Positions 27,180 through 37,143 of a stretch of 64,000 bases of DNA are shown here, piece after piece. Source of the stretch: Acinetobacter lwoffii (GTDB taxonomy: Bacteria; Pseudomonadota; Gammaproteobacteria; Pseudomonadales; Moraxellaceae); the NCBI RefSeq assembly GCF_029024105.1, contig NZ_CP118963.1:620001-684000 (forward strand), written 5' to 3'. The stretch's first letter is position 1; each line of letters begins with the position of its first letter. The position numbers and the translations under genes are program-made. The notes beneath the pieces are model-generated. The model did not search any database. It worked only from the letters and a program-made list of their open reading frames with translations, and was not told the origin of the DNA.

Positions 27180-28550
27180 TTACTTCTTTGTTTCAGGAAG
27201 TACTACATTCAGAATAAGGGCAGCGATACCACCAGTAGCAACGCCTGAGCTAAAGATATTACGGAATAACTCAGGAAGATGTTCAAGAATTTGTGGAACT
27301 TGTGCAACACCTAAACCCAGTGCCAGTGAAATCGCAATGATCAGCAGGGCACGACGGTCCAGATGGACACCAGACAGAATGTTAATGCCAGAGGCTGCGA
27401 CTGCACCAAACATCACCATCACTGCACCACCCAGTACCGCTTGCGGAACGGCCTGAATAATACCAGCAACTGCAGGCAGTAAACCAAGAATAACTAGCAA
27501 AGCAGCAATCCAGATGCCGACATAACGACTTGCTACGCCCGTTAACTGGATTACGCCATTATTTTGTGCAAATACGGAACTCGGGAAGGTGTTAAAAATA
27601 CCGGCAAGGAATGAATTCGCGCCATTTACCAGTACACCGCCTTTAATGCGCTGCATCCATTTTGGACCATCAACTGGCTGGTTGGAAAGCTTTGAAGTCG
27701 CAGTGATATCACCAATCGCTTCTAAAGAGGTCACCAGATAGATGAATGCCATCGGAATAAACAGGCTCCAGGAGAAGCTTAAACCGAAATGCATTGGGGT
27801 TGGAATCTGTACCAACGATGCATCTTTTAGACCAGAGAAATCCAGATGCCCCATAAAGCCCGCCAGAACATAACCACAGATTAGGGCGATCAAAATGGCA
27901 GAACTTTTTACCCAGGTAATCCGGATACGGTTCAGAATAATAATCAACGCCAAGACGGTACAAGACATGATCAGGTTGTCAGCATTGGCAAAAGTTTTAT
28001 CGCTCATGGCCTGATAACCACCGCCCATACTGATTAAACCTTCTTTAATTAAGGTCAAACCAATCAGCAGCACGACAATCCCGGTCACCAGCGGTGTAAT
28101 CAGTTTTTTGATCCAAGGCAGAATTTGTGACACGCCCATTTCAATAAATGCACCTGCAATCACCACACCAAAAATAGAAGCCATGACTGCTTCTACAGGT
28201 GTGCCTGCAGCCACCATGGCTGAACCAATACCAATAATTGGACCGATGAAGTTAAAGCTGGTTCCTTGGACAATCAGCAGACCGGCACCAAATGGCCCCA
28301 CTTTTTTAGACTGTAAAAAAGTCGCGATGCCCGAGATTACCAAGGACATGGATAAAATCATGTTGGTGTCTTCTTTGGAAACACCGAGTGCCAAACAAAT
28401 CAGCAGGCCAGGGGTCACAATCGGGACAATAATCGCCAGTAAGTGCTGGAATGCAGCTAAAAAAGCAATTAATGGTTTTGGTCGATCTTCCAGACCATAT
28501 ACCAGGTCGAGTTGATCTTTAGAAAGAGGAGATTGATTAAAATCAGACAT
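27180..28550 (-). CDS. NCS2 family nucleobase permease (xanthine/uracil type)
   Basis: This 456-residue, 14-segment permease of the nucleobase-ascorbate (NCS2) family has LVYGLEDRPKPL at the N-terminus, QSKKVGPFGAGLLIVQGTSF, and TSLEAIGDITATSKLS. The last carries the conserved Glu of the substrate site. It takes up a purine such as xanthine or urate, or uracil, by proton symport; sequence at this depth does not settle which. It is divergent from typA with about 175 bases between. No purine riboswitch is visible upstream. Confidence 0.88.
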   Translation of the reverse strand: MSDFNQSPLSKDQLDLVYGLEDRPKPLIAFLAAFQHLLAIIVPIVTPGLLICLALGVSKEDTNMILSMSLVISGIATFLQSKKVGPFGAGLLIVQGTSFNFIGPIIGIGSAMVAAGTPVEAVMASIFGVVIAGAFIEMGVSQILPWIKKLITPLVTGIVVLLIGLTLIKEGLISMGGGYQAMSDKTFANADNLIMSCTVLALIIILNRIRITWVKSSAILIALICGYVLAGFMGHLDFSGLKDASLVQIPTPMHFGLSFSWSLFIPMAFIYLVTSLEAIGDITATSKLSNQPVDGPKWMQRIKGGVLVNGANSFLAGIFNTFPSSVFAQNNGVIQLTGVASRYVGIWIAALLVILGLLPAVAGIIQAVPQAVLGGAVMVMFGAVAASGINILSGVHLDRRALLIIAISLALGLGVAQVPQILEHLPELFRNIFSSGVATGGIAALILNVVLPETKK

Positions 28551-28724
28551 GTGTCAATGCAAATTAAGGCTGGGTGGCGCTATTCTAATCGAGTTACACG
28601 TCTTTACAAAATCAAAAAAGCCCCAACTGGGCAAAAAAAGTTGAGGAGTGTGGTTACAGTGACTATAAAAGTTTTGTATTTTTCTGTATAATTTGCCCTC
28701 AAATTACATACGCATTGAATTTAC

Positions 28725-30563
28725 ATGTCAGATATTAAAACTCTCCGTAACATCGCCATTATTGCGCACGTCGATCATGGTAAAACCACTCTTGTAGACA
28801 AACTTTTGCAACAATCAGGTGCTCTCGGTGATCGCGCGGGTGAGATCGAGCGTGTCATGGATTCTGGCGCTATTGAAAGCGAACGTGGTATTACCATTCT
28901 TGCAAAAAACACTGCAATCAAATGGTTAGATGAACGTACCAATACTGAATACCGCATTAACATCGTGGACACCCCGGGACACGCCGACTTCGGTGGTGAA
29001 GTTGAACGTGTAATGTCGATGGTTGACTGCGTACTTCTTCTTGTAGACTCACAAGAAGGCCCGATGCCACAAACTCGTTTCGTAACGCAAAAAGCGTTCG
29101 CACGTGGTTTGAAACCAATCGTGATTATTAACAAAGTGGACAAGCCAAGCGCGCGTCCAGACTGGGTAATTGACCAAGTATTCGATTTGTTCGACAACTT
29201 AGGTGCTTCTGACGAACAGTTAGACTTCCCAGTTGTTTATGCTTCAGGCCTTCGTGGTGTTGCTGGTCCTTCTCCAGAAGAACTTGCTGAAGATATGACT
29301 CCGTTGTTCCAAACGATCGTAGACATCGTTGAACCACCAGCGGTTGATGTTGACGGTCCATTCCAAATGCAAGTATCTTCACTTGACTATAACAGCTTCG
29401 TAGGCGTTATCGGTATTGGTCGCATCCAGCGTGGTTCAGTGAAATTAAACACACAAGTAACTGTAATCGATAAAGATGGCAAAACACGTAACGGCCGTAT
29501 CTTAAAAATCATGGGTTATCATGGTCTAGATCGCGTTGACGTTGAAGAAGCTTCTGCAGGCGATATCGTTTGTGTAACAGGTATCGATGCACTCAACATT
29601 TCTGACACCATCTGTGATCCGAAAAATGTTGAAGCTTTACCGCCATTGTCTGTAGATGAACCTACAGTATCGATGACATTCCAGGTAAACAACTCACCGT
29701 TTGCTGGTAAAGAAGGTAAGTTCGTAACTTCACGTAATATCCGTGAACGTCTAGACCGCGAATTGATTCACAACGTAGCATTACGCGTTGAAGATACTGA
29801 CAGTCCAGACCGTTTCAAAGTATCTGGTCGTGGTGAACTTCACCTTTCAGTTCTGATTGAAAACATGCGTCGTGAAGGCTTCGAAATGGGCGTATCGCGT
29901 CCACAAGTAATCATCAAAGAAATTGATGGTGAAAAACAAGAGCCATACGAAAACGTTACTTTTGACGTTGAAGAACAGCACCAAGGCGCTGTAATGGAAC
30001 AAATGGGTCACCGTAAAGGCGAAATGACCAATATGGAAGTTGACGGTAAAGGCCGTATCCGTATTGAAGCAACTGTTCCTTCACGTGGTCTGATTGGTTT
30101 CCGTTCTGAATTCCTGACCATGACTTCTGGTACAGGGATCATGACGTCTAGCTTCTCGCACTACGGTCCAATGAAGCAAGGTACTGTTGCAAAACGTCAA
30201 AACGGTGTACTGATTTCTATGGTTCAAGGTACTTGTCTGGGCTATGCACTGTTCACACTTCAAGATCGTGGTCGTCTATTCGCGAAACCACAGTTAGAAG
30301 TTTATGAAGGTATGATCATCGGTATTAACTCTCGTTCAGACGACATGACAGTTAACCCGACTAAAGCAAAACAGTTAACGAACGTACGTGCTTCTGGTAC
30401 TGATGATGCGTTAACGCTGGTTCCTGCGATTGAATATACACTTGAGCAAGCGCTTGAGTTTATTGAAGATGATGAACTAGTAGAAGTAACACCTAAGTCA
30501 ATCCGTATCCGTAAGCGTTTCTTGACTGAAAACGAACGTAAACGTAACCGTTCAGGTAAATAA
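28725..30563 (+). CDS. typA: Translational GTPase TypA/BipA
   Basis: This 612-residue ribosome-binding GTPase is needed for 50S assembly in the cold and for stress growth. The G domain has AHVDHGKTTLVDKLL (G1), RGITI (G2), DTPGHADFGGE (G3) and NKVDKPSARPDW (G4). The EF-G-like domains II, III and V and the BipA-specific C-terminal domain follow (RASGTDDALTLVPA, LTENERKRNRSGK). The -10-like box TATAAT at 28687..28692 lies about 38 bases before the start. Codon use is that of a well-expressed gene. Confidence 0.97.
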   Translation: MSDIKTLRNIAIIAHVDHGKTTLVDKLLQQSGALGDRAGEIERVMDSGAIESERGITILAKNTAIKWLDERTNTEYRINIVDTPGHADFGGEVERVMSMVDCVLLLVDSQEGPMPQTRFVTQKAFARGLKPIVIINKVDKPSARPDWVIDQVFDLFDNLGASDEQLDFPVVYASGLRGVAGPSPEELAEDMTPLFQTIVDIVEPPAVDVDGPFQMQVSSLDYNSFVGVIGIGRIQRGSVKLNTQVTVIDKDGKTRNGRILKIMGYHGLDRVDVEEASAGDIVCVTGIDALNISDTICDPKNVEALPPLSVDEPTVSMTFQVNNSPFAGKEGKFVTSRNIRERLDRELIHNVALRVEDTDSPDRFKVSGRGELHLSVLIENMRREGFEMGVSRPQVIIKEIDGEKQEPYENVTFDVEEQHQGAVMEQMGHRKGEMTNMEVDGKGRIRIEATVPSRGLIGFRSEFLTMTSGTGIMTSSFSHYGPMKQGTVAKRQNGVLISMVQGTCLGYALFTLQDRGRLFAKPQLEVYEGMIIGINSRSDDMTVNPTKAKQLTNVRASGTDDALTLVPAIEYTLEQALEFIEDDELVEVTPKSIRIRKRFLTENERKRNRSGK

Positions 30564-30586
30564 TCGCTAGATTATTTCGGGTTTTC

Positions 30587-30622
30587 AAAAACCGTAATCT
30601 TTTCGAAGATTACGGTTTTTTT
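30587..30622 (+). terminator. Rho-independent terminator of typA
   Basis: The stem AACCGTAATCTT/AAGATTACGGTT is closed by a short TTCG-containing loop and followed by T7. Confidence 0.9.
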
Positions 30623-30740
30623 ATATTTACGTTATGCTTAAATCATAATTTACTAAAACGCATTAAACTAAGTCAAAATTAAAAGTATTTATTCAGGTAT
30701 AATTTGACCCAAAACTTGAAAATAACATATGGGAGCAGTT

Positions 30741-31181
30741 ATGAGCATTATTCAAGAATTTAAAGAGTTTGCGATCAAAGGCAACATGATGGATCTGGCG
30801 ATTGGTGTCATTATCGGTGGTGCTTTTAGCAAGATCATCGATTCATTGGTGAAAGACATCATTATGCCTCTAATTACCGTGATCACCGGTGGTGGCGTCG
30901 ATTTTACGCAAAAATTCTTTATCTTGGGAAGAAACCCAGACAATTTACAATCTCTGGATGCTTTGACTAAGGCGGGTGTGAATGTACTGACTTACGGTAA
31001 CTTTTTAACGATTTTAATTAATTTCTTAATCTTGGCTTGGGTCGTATTTTTATTGGTGAAGTTCATGAACCGTTTACGTAAACAAGAAGGCCCAGTCGAG
31101 GAAACTCCGACCACCCCAGCCGATATTGAATTATTGCGTGAAATTCGTGATGAATTGAAAAAGCGTCCACCTCAAGTCTAA
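30741..31181 (+). CDS. mscL: Large-conductance mechanosensitive channel MscL
   Basis: This 146-residue channel opens under membrane tension to release solutes on hypo-osmotic shock. [20 protein letters not shown] starts the N-terminal helix and TM1. The gate glycines and [13 protein letters not shown] follow, then TM2 near [24 protein letters not shown] and the C-terminal helix bundle with [11 protein letters not shown]. The ATG at 30741 has GGGAGCAG upstream. An in-frame ATG at 30729 would add four residues and would place that ribosome site inside the gene. TATAAT lies at 30698..30703. Confidence 0.95.
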   Translation: MSIIQEFKEFAIKGNMMDLAIGVIIGGAFSKIIDSLVKDIIMPLITVITGGGVDFTQKFFILGRNPDNLQSLDALTKAGVNVLTYGNFLTILINFLILAWVVFLLVKFMNRLRKQEGPVEETPTTPADIELLREIRDELKKRPPQV

Positions 31182-31187
31182 TTTTTC

Positions 31188-31257
31188 TAATCCCCCTAAA
31201 TCCCCTTTATAAAAGGGGAACTTCTCCCTTTAACAAAGGGAGGTAGGGAGGGATTTA
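31188..31257. repeat. Palindromic intergenic repeat, about 70 bp
   Basis: Two hairpins (CCCCTTTATAAAAGGGG and CTCCCTTTAACAAAGGGAG) are enclosed by outer arms TAATCCCCCTAAATCCCC and GGTAGGGAGGGATTTA. The repeat begins 7 bases after the mscL stop. It is the same class as 20651..20690 and the copy split by the IS4-type element. Confidence 0.7.
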
Positions 31258-31263
31258 TAAATA

Positions 31264-31548
31264 TTAAAAATCCATCCGAAACTTGATTTCGACCAAATGA
31301 AAACCAAACTGGCTTTTGACCGGACCATGTAATACACGTTCAGCGGCAGTAAATACCAGTTTATCAATCACTGGAACCAGCTGGCCTTTCTTCACTTCAC
31401 CTAGCTCACCGCCACGTTTGGCAGAATTACAGGTTGAATACTGTTTTGCGATTTTATTGAAGTCGGCGCCACTTAAAATCTTCTTTTTAAGCTGCTCAGC
31501 GGTTTCTTTATCTTTAACCAGAATATGACGCACAATGGCTGTTTTCAT
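31264..31548 (-). CDS. PpiC-type peptidyl-prolyl isomerase (parvulin)
   Basis: This 94-residue stand-alone parvulin domain begins MKTAIVRHILVKDKETAEQL. It carries the usual RHILV, ADFNKIAKQYSTC, KRGGELGEVKKGQLVPVID and SQFGFHLVEI blocks, as in E. coli PpiC. There is no signal peptide, so it acts on proteins in the cytoplasm. The ATG at 31546..31548 overlaps the mutM stop (ATGA). A longer in-frame start inside mutM is not needed. Confidence 0.92.
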   Translation of the reverse strand: MKTAIVRHILVKDKETAEQLKKKILSGADFNKIAKQYSTCNSAKRGGELGEVKKGQLVPVIDKLVFTAAERVLHGPVKSQFGFHLVEIKFRMDF

Positions 31549-32405
31549 GACTTTTCCCCTCGTAAAGTTGCCACTTTTTTGATAGGGAGATGAATCTTTT
31601 TCAAAGGTTGGCACTCAGGACAAAAAACTGAAGCTCGTTGTCCCAATTTGATATTTTCAAGCGTGGTCTCGCAGTTCATACACATTTCACCGGCACGACC
31701 ATAAGCCAGCAAGGTTTGCTGGAAATAGCCATTTTCTCCCATGGCATTGGTGTAGTCTCTTAAGGTTGAACCACCCAGATCAATCGCCTGTTTCAAGATG
31801 CGCTTGATTTCCAATACTAGCTTTTCGATCTGAATCAAGCTTAAAGTCGAGGCCGGTTGTGCCGGATGAATCCCCAGATTAAACAGACTTTCGGTCGCAT
31901 AAATATTGCCTACGCCCACCACCACATGGTTATCCATAATTGCAACTTTGGTGCCAACATTTTTATTCTTCAATTTTTCAAATAAATACTCGGCATTAAA
32001 GTTCTCGCTTAAAGGTTCTGGCCCCAACGTGTCAATCAATTTGCTTTGTGATTGTGCATCCAGCCAAAGAATGCAGCCAAAACGGCGAGGATCATGATAA
32101 CGCAGTTCGATATCTTCAAACTGAATGATTAGATGGTCATGTTTGCGTAATTCTTCATTGCTCTCGCATAGACGGAAACTCCCCGACATGCCTAAATGCC
32201 AGAGCATGGTGTCGTGTTCAAACTCCGCCAGAATATATTTAGAACGGCGAGTGAGCTTCAGTAATTTTTGCCCCACCAGCTTTTCTATATTTTCTGGAAT
32301 GGGCCAGCGCAAACTGGACTGACGCACTTCAACACGTTGGACGCGTTGTTCCAATAAGGGTAATAAACTGGTTTTGGTGGTTTCAACTTCTGGTAATTCA
32401 GGCAT
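31545..32405 (-). CDS. mutM: Formamidopyrimidine-DNA glycosylase MutM
   Basis: This 286-residue base-excision glycosylase/AP lyase removes 8-oxoguanine. The N-terminal MPELPEVETTK provides the catalytic Pro2 and Glu3. A lysine (about residue 58), the helix-two-turn-helix and a C-terminal zinc finger follow; the zinc finger's four cysteines lie in CMNC and CPEC (about residues 243-270). It is about ten residues longer than E. coli MutM because of the KKVATLRGEKS tail, which overlaps the parvulin gene. The two form an operon. Confidence 0.96.
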   Translation of the reverse strand: MPELPEVETTKTSLLPLLEQRVQRVEVRQSSLRWPIPENIEKLVGQKLLKLTRRSKYILAEFEHDTMLWHLGMSGSFRLCESNEELRKHDHLIIQFEDIELRYHDPRRFGCILWLDAQSQSKLIDTLGPEPLSENFNAEYLFEKLKNKNVGTKVAIMDNHVVVGVGNIYATESLFNLGIHPAQPASTLSLIQIEKLVLEIKRILKQAIDLGGSTLRDYTNAMGENGYFQQTLLAYGRAGEMCMNCETTLENIKLGQRASVFCPECQPLKKIHLPIKKVATLRGEKS

Positions 32406-32804
32406 AACTCATCAGTGGCGAGGGAGATGCAGCTAATATTGGGTGAATTGGCTGGGATTGCAAGCGTTAATCTGGGTGAAATCGCTGGAAAATGACTGGG
32501 TATTTCATCTTTATTTAAACTGGAATTGTTTAAAGAATAAACTAGGTTTCTATGTTTTTATAGTGAATTTTCTTGGGAGGAAATCGAATGGAAATTATCA
32601 ATACATTATAAGCTAATGAAAAATATATAAATAATTTAAGATTATTAAAATAAAAATTATATTTTTATGTTTAAGGCATAACTAAAAGTTTAATGAGTAA
32701 TAAAAAAAATGCTGGGAATTTATATGAAAAGTTATGTAAATTCATGCACCTAATAGCAATTTAAAAACCTTGCTTGTTTTTCTCTCCGAATGTTTAGGTT
32801 TTAC
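32406..32804. other. AT-rich gap between mutM and the porin gene
   Basis: About 400 bases between divergent genes. The stretch from about 32580 is very AT-rich and probably carries the porin promoter. I see no RNA gene, no clear operator and no convincing small ORF. Confidence 0.5.
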
Positions 32805-34073
32805 ATGAAATATTTAGGTCTAGCTCTATTGCCTTTAATGGCTGCCATGACAACCGCTCAAGCGGAATCTGCATTTGATCCACAAGGTCAATATTTACTG
32901 GGTGACTGGAATGGTCAACGTACAGAACTGGCCCAACAGGGAATTAAATTTGAAGCCAATCTGTTAACCGATACCGCCTATCTTGCTGATGGTGGTCGTA
33001 ATGAGGGCGCAGATCCATTAACTTCTGCCCAATTATGGCTAGGTACTCAACTGGACATGGAAAAGCTGGCAGGATGGAATGGCGTCACCGTACGTGCCGT
33101 GATGAGTGCACGTCAGGGTCAAAGTACCTCTGTCCGTGACTTGCAGGATCCTAGTGCACCGCAACTGGCCAATGTACAAGGTACTTTCGGACGTGGTAAT
33201 CAGGATAGCCGTCTGAGCGAGCTGTCTATTGAAAAGAATTATAAAGAGCAGGGACTCAGTATTAAGGTGGGTCGTCTTGGTCTGGGCATGGACTTTAATG
33301 TCATGGCTTGTGATTTTGCCAGTACTGCATTTTGTGCAGCGCAAATGGGAAAATGGCAGGGCAATATCTGGATGAATACGCCTGTAGCACAATGGGGTGC
33401 GCGCGTGAAGCAGCAACTCAATCCTGAACTTGCAGTACAAGTCGGTGTGTATGAGTTTAATCCAGATAATGGTAATGGCGCTAAAGAAGGTCAGGGCTGG
33501 AGTCTGGATACCGACCATGCCGATGGCGTGACGATTCCGGCAGAAGTAATCTGGACGCCGAAATCATTGGTGAATGGCTTGCCGGGCAGCTACCGTGTCG
33601 GCGGGATGTACAATACTGCCGATGATGTTGCCAACCAAAAGGATATTGCCAATCCTACTGATGCCAAAAACCGTACCTTTGCCGGCTGGTTAGCTGTAGA
33701 GCAACAGTTAACGTCTACAGGTCAGGGCCGTCAGGGTTTGCATTCATTTGCCAACTTTACCTGGCATGACCGCGATACCAATAAAGTGGATAATTCACAA
33801 CAAATCGGTGTGAAATATATCGGTCTTGCGGACAGCCAGCCGAATGATATTTTAGGTTTAGCAGTAAACCGTGTGCATGTGAATAATCGCTTTGCTGATT
33901 CACGGCCAGCTTTCAATGCTGATGCAGAATACAATATTGAACTGAACTATAGCTATAACGCAACAAAGTGGCTGATGCTGCGTCCAAACCTGCAATATGT
34001 CATTAATCCAGGTTCAAGTAATAATGTAGATGATGCACTGGTACTCGGTTTGACTACACGAATCATCTTCTAA
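32805..34073 (+). CDS. OprB family carbohydrate porin (copy 1)
   Basis: This 422-residue outer-membrane porin has a signal peptide MKYLGLALLPLMAAMTTAQA and a barrel beginning YLLGDWNGQRTELAQQG. It ends in an aromatic residue (LTTRIIF), as expected for barrel insertion. The family passes sugars such as glucose into the periplasm. It is a paralogue of 62031..63272, sharing LGDWNGQRT, KVGR and the VIWTPK/VVWTPK blocks. Start ATG 32805 has TAGG upstream; an in-frame ATG 15 bases earlier lacks support. It has no adjacent dehydrogenase gene. Confidence 0.88.
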   Translation: MKYLGLALLPLMAAMTTAQAESAFDPQGQYLLGDWNGQRTELAQQGIKFEANLLTDTAYLADGGRNEGADPLTSAQLWLGTQLDMEKLAGWNGVTVRAVMSARQGQSTSVRDLQDPSAPQLANVQGTFGRGNQDSRLSELSIEKNYKEQGLSIKVGRLGLGMDFNVMACDFASTAFCAAQMGKWQGNIWMNTPVAQWGARVKQQLNPELAVQVGVYEFNPDNGNGAKEGQGWSLDTDHADGVTIPAEVIWTPKSLVNGLPGSYRVGGMYNTADDVANQKDIANPTDAKNRTFAGWLAVEQQLTSTGQGRQGLHSFANFTWHDRDTNKVDNSQQIGVKYIGLADSQPNDILGLAVNRVHVNNRFADSRPAFNADAEYNIELNYSYNATKWLMLRPNLQYVINPGSSNNVDDALVLGLTTRIIF

Positions 34074-34098
34074 AGTTTGATCGTTCACGTTATAACTA

Positions 34099-34130
34099 AA
34101 CAGGCTCTTAGGAGCCTGTTTTTATTTTTA
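34099..34130 (+). terminator. Rho-independent terminator of the porin gene
   Basis: The stem AACAGGCTC/GAGCCTGTT has a four-base loop and a T-rich tail. Confidence 0.85.
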
Positions 34131-34165
34131 GAGTGAAACTAGGCAATAAAAAGAGGAAATACAGC

Positions 34166-35275
34166 GTGGCATTACTATTTCAACCTATTCAATTTGGATC
34201 ACTGCAACTTCAAAATAAAATCGTGATTGCGCCGATGTGTCAGTACTCTGCAACAGAGCAGGGGGAAATTACCTATTGGCATGAGCAGCAATGGGCTAAC
34301 TATGCCTTATCGGGTGCAGGTTTATGTATTGTCGAAGCGACTGCAGTACAGCCAGAAGGCCGGATCAGTTATGCTGACCTAGGTTTGTGGAATGATGAAC
34401 AGGCTAAGCAGATCAAGACCCTACTGGAAAAAGTCAAATCCATCTCCCCGATGCCTTTTGCCATTCAGCTCGCACATGCCGGACGTAAAGCTTCAACAGA
34501 TAAACCATGGGCAGGTAAAGGTCAGTTTAAGCCGGATGAAGCACATGGCTGGCAAACTGTTTCTGCCAGTGATATTCCTTTTCAGGCCGATGAACATCCA
34601 CCCAAAGCCTTAAGCCAGTCGGAAATTGAGCAGGTCATTGCTGACTTTGCAGAAAGTGCCAAACGTGCAGTTGATGCCGGTTTTGACCTGATTGAGCTGC
34701 ATGCAGCGCATGGTTATTTACTGCATCAGTTCATGTCACCACTTTCAAATAAACGTGATGATCAGTATGGCGGTTCACTGGAAAACCGGATTCGCCTGAC
34801 TCTGGAAGTATTACAAGCCATGAAAGCGGCGGTTCCAGAAGGTTATCCAATTGGAGTGCGTATTTCAGCCAGCGACTGGATGGATCAGCCAGATAGCTGG
34901 ACCATTGATTCTTCAATTGAATTGTCCAAAGCACTAGAAGCTGCGGGTGCTGCTTATATTCATATCTCCAGTGCCGGGCTGCATGTCAAACAGAACATTG
35001 ATGTGAAGCCGAATTATCAGGTGCCTTTTGCAGATGCGATCAAGAAAGTCGTGAGTATTCCCGTGATTGCCGTCGGTTTGATTACTGAAGCTAAGCAGGC
35101 AGAAGATATTTTGCAAAAAGGTCAAGCTGATGCCATCGCACTGGCTCGTGCCATTCTTTATGATCCACATTGGCCTTGGCATGCAGCGGCAGCACTTGAG
35201 GAAAAAATCAAAATTTCACCGCAATATCTGCGCTGTGCACCGCATGGTTTGAATCACCTGTTTGAGCCTTTTTAA
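34166..35275 (+). CDS. NADH:flavin oxidoreductase, Old Yellow Enzyme family
   Basis: This 369-residue FMN-dependent TIM-barrel enzyme is of the YqjM/OYE class and reduces activated C=C bonds. Visible signatures are IVIAPMCQYSA near the N-terminus (with the class-typical Cys), LAHAGRKAS, the substrate-binding HAAHGYLLHQFMSPLSNKR and SSAGLHVK. VIAVGLIT, involved in phosphate binding, comes near the end. The start GTG at 34166 has AGGAA at proper distance. A GTG at 34133 is in frame and would add 11 residues. Confidence 0.9.
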   Translation: MALLFQPIQFGSLQLQNKIVIAPMCQYSATEQGEITYWHEQQWANYALSGAGLCIVEATAVQPEGRISYADLGLWNDEQAKQIKTLLEKVKSISPMPFAIQLAHAGRKASTDKPWAGKGQFKPDEAHGWQTVSASDIPFQADEHPPKALSQSEIEQVIADFAESAKRAVDAGFDLIELHAAHGYLLHQFMSPLSNKRDDQYGGSLENRIRLTLEVLQAMKAAVPEGYPIGVRISASDWMDQPDSWTIDSSIELSKALEAAGAAYIHISSAGLHVKQNIDVKPNYQVPFADAIKKVVSIPVIAVGLITEAKQAEDILQKGQADAIALARAILYDPHWPWHAAAALEEKIKISPQYLRCAPHGLNHLFEPF

Positions 35276-35335
35276 CACTGCTTTAGTCTCAGAAATTCTT
35301 ATAATGGAATATCACTGACAAGAGGATACTGCATT

Positions 35336-36262
35336 ATGATTTTTGCGGTCATTGTGCCCATATTTTTATTGTTGGCGCTGGGTTATCTGACTGTAAAGAG
35401 TCAAGTGTTAAACAAAGAACAGGTGGGGACGGTCGGTGCTTTTGTGATTAAAGTAGCCTTGCCCTTGCTGTTCTTTCAGTCCCTTGCCTCCAAAGACCTG
35501 CATGAAATCTGGTATTTTGAATACTTTGCCGTGTATAGCAGCGTGACCTTACTGCTCTATGGTAGCGGTTTCTGGATCATGCGCCGTCATTTTCAGAATA
35601 CGCATTCGCAAAGTGCAGTCTTGTCGCTGGGTGCTGCAATGTCAAATACCGGGCTGATTGGTACAGCTGTGCTTAGCTTATTGATCGGACAACAGGCGAT
35701 GACCTATACCTCTCTGGTGGTCATCATTGAAAGCGTGTTGCTGATTCCGCTGGTGCTGGTCATGGCTGCGCTGGGCACACAACATCAGGCGAACCTTGGC
35801 GCCATTTTGAAAAGTGTGCTACTGACCTTGCTAAAGAATCCCTTATTTATGGGAGTGATGCTGGGCATGGCCTGTGCAGTTTTCCAGATTAAAATTCCAG
35901 TCTATCTCGATCAGGTCTTTGCCTTGATTGGTCAGACGGCCTCACCATTGGCCTTGTTTGCCATTGGAGGTGGGATCGTGGGAATGAGTCTGAAATATGT
36001 CAACCTGCAAAGTTTCTATCTGGTATTTTCCAGCAATATCATGATGCCGTTATTGATGTATCTGGGACTGAGCCAGTTAACTGATTTAAGTCAGGAAATG
36101 GTCCATGCTGGTACGCTAATTGCAGCTTTGCCGATGCCGACGATTTTTGGCATGCTGGGACAGGCGTATGGTTTGAATGATCGAACCTTAACGCCATTGT
36201 TGATGAGTACTATTGTCGGTTTTATCGTGACCAGTGGCTTAATTGCCTTGTGGTGGGGATAA
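35336..36262 (+). CDS. AEC family transporter (auxin efflux carrier type)
   Basis: This 308-residue protein has ten predicted helices, split as five plus five. The family motifs are LGAAMSNTGLIG in the first half and GALPxP-like AALPMPTIFGMLGQAYG in the second. AEC proteins export or import carboxylates and related small molecules. The substrate is unknown. It lies 60 bases after the OYE gene on the same strand, so the two may be read together. Confidence 0.88.
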   Translation: MIFAVIVPIFLLLALGYLTVKSQVLNKEQVGTVGAFVIKVALPLLFFQSLASKDLHEIWYFEYFAVYSSVTLLLYGSGFWIMRRHFQNTHSQSAVLSLGAAMSNTGLIGTAVLSLLIGQQAMTYTSLVVIIESVLLIPLVLVMAALGTQHQANLGAILKSVLLTLLKNPLFMGVMLGMACAVFQIKIPVYLDQVFALIGQTASPLALFAIGGGIVGMSLKYVNLQSFYLVFSSNIMMPLLMYLGLSQLTDLSQEMVHAGTLIAALPMPTIFGMLGQAYGLNDRTLTPLLMSTIVGFIVTSGLIALWWG

Positions 36263-36290
36263 TCTTTTAGCAGATGGATGCTCTGCTACT

Positions 36291-36321
36291 AAAAAAAGCC
36301 CCAAATTGCATGGGGCTTTTT
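36291..36321 (+). terminator. Bidirectional rho-independent terminator
   Basis: The stem GCCCCA/TGGGGC with A7 before and T5 after lies between convergent genes. Confidence 0.8.
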
Positions 36322-36345
36322 ATATTTTAATTTTGTGGAATTAAC

Positions 36346-37143
36346 TTAACTTTTCTTCGCAGGCGCTTTTTTCTGTTCAGCCAGCATTTTGTCTACCGCT
36401 GCCAAAGACTCTTTGGCCTGCGGAACATTTTGCTGCGCCAGTGCGGCAAAGATTTTCTTAGCTTCTGGCAGATTTTGCGGAACAATACTGCCATTGGCAA
36501 ACATATTACCTACTGCCATCAGCGCCGGAATATAACCTTTTTTGGCGAGTTCCTGAATGCTGCTTAGGCCTTGCTGAATCGGTTTTTCATCTTTGTTTTT
36601 GAAACCGCTGCTGATGTCATATAAGGCTTTGGCATGAATGGCCTGCATATTGCCTTTGCTGATCAGCGGTTGCAGCTTTTGTAGTCCGGCTTTATTTGAC
36701 GCTGTCGTATTTTCAGAAAATAGCAGTATGGCCAGATCAATGCTGGCATCATCAAATTTGGCTGCTGAAGCGCGTTCCAGATGCTGTTTGGCTTTGGCCA
36801 AATCCTGTTTGAGGCCGAGTGTGCCGGCTGCATAGTTTTTACCCAGTACATAATTGGCCACCGGATAGCCTTTGCTGGCTGCCTGCTCGTAAAGCTGAAT
36901 GGCTTTTTTCTCGTCCTTGGTTGTACCTTGGCCGGTTTGGGTCAAATAGCCTAAGTTATATAAAGCTTGGGCATTTCCCTGACTGGCCAATTGATTCAAA
37001 GCGTCATAGGCACCTTTAAAATTATTGGCTTTGACCATGGCCTCAACTTTTTGGAATTGGGGATCGACTTGATCTTTTACGGTATTTGCCAGAGCGAATT
37101 GCGCAGAAAGGGCAAGAACTGTAGCGAGTACTAATTTTTTCAT
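36346..37143 (-). CDS. Secreted SEL1-repeat (TPR-like) protein
   Basis: This 265-residue protein has a signal peptide MKKLVLATVLALSAQFALA, cut before NTVKDQ. SEL1-like helical repeats follow, seen as AQALYNLGYLTQTGQGTTKDEKKAI and related blocks (AAGTLGLKQDLAKAKQHLERA, ANGSIVPQNLPEAKKIF). It is likely a periplasmic protein-binding scaffold. The C-terminus is lysine- and alanine-rich. No partner is evident from the neighbours. Confidence 0.85.
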   Translation of the reverse strand: MKKLVLATVLALSAQFALANTVKDQVDPQFQKVEAMVKANNFKGAYDALNQLASQGNAQALYNLGYLTQTGQGTTKDEKKAIQLYEQAASKGYPVANYVLGKNYAAGTLGLKQDLAKAKQHLERASAAKFDDASIDLAILLFSENTTASNKAGLQKLQPLISKGNMQAIHAKALYDISSGFKNKDEKPIQQGLSSIQELAKKGYIPALMAVGNMFANGSIVPQNLPEAKKIFAALAQQNVPQAKESLAAVDKMLAEQKKAPAKKS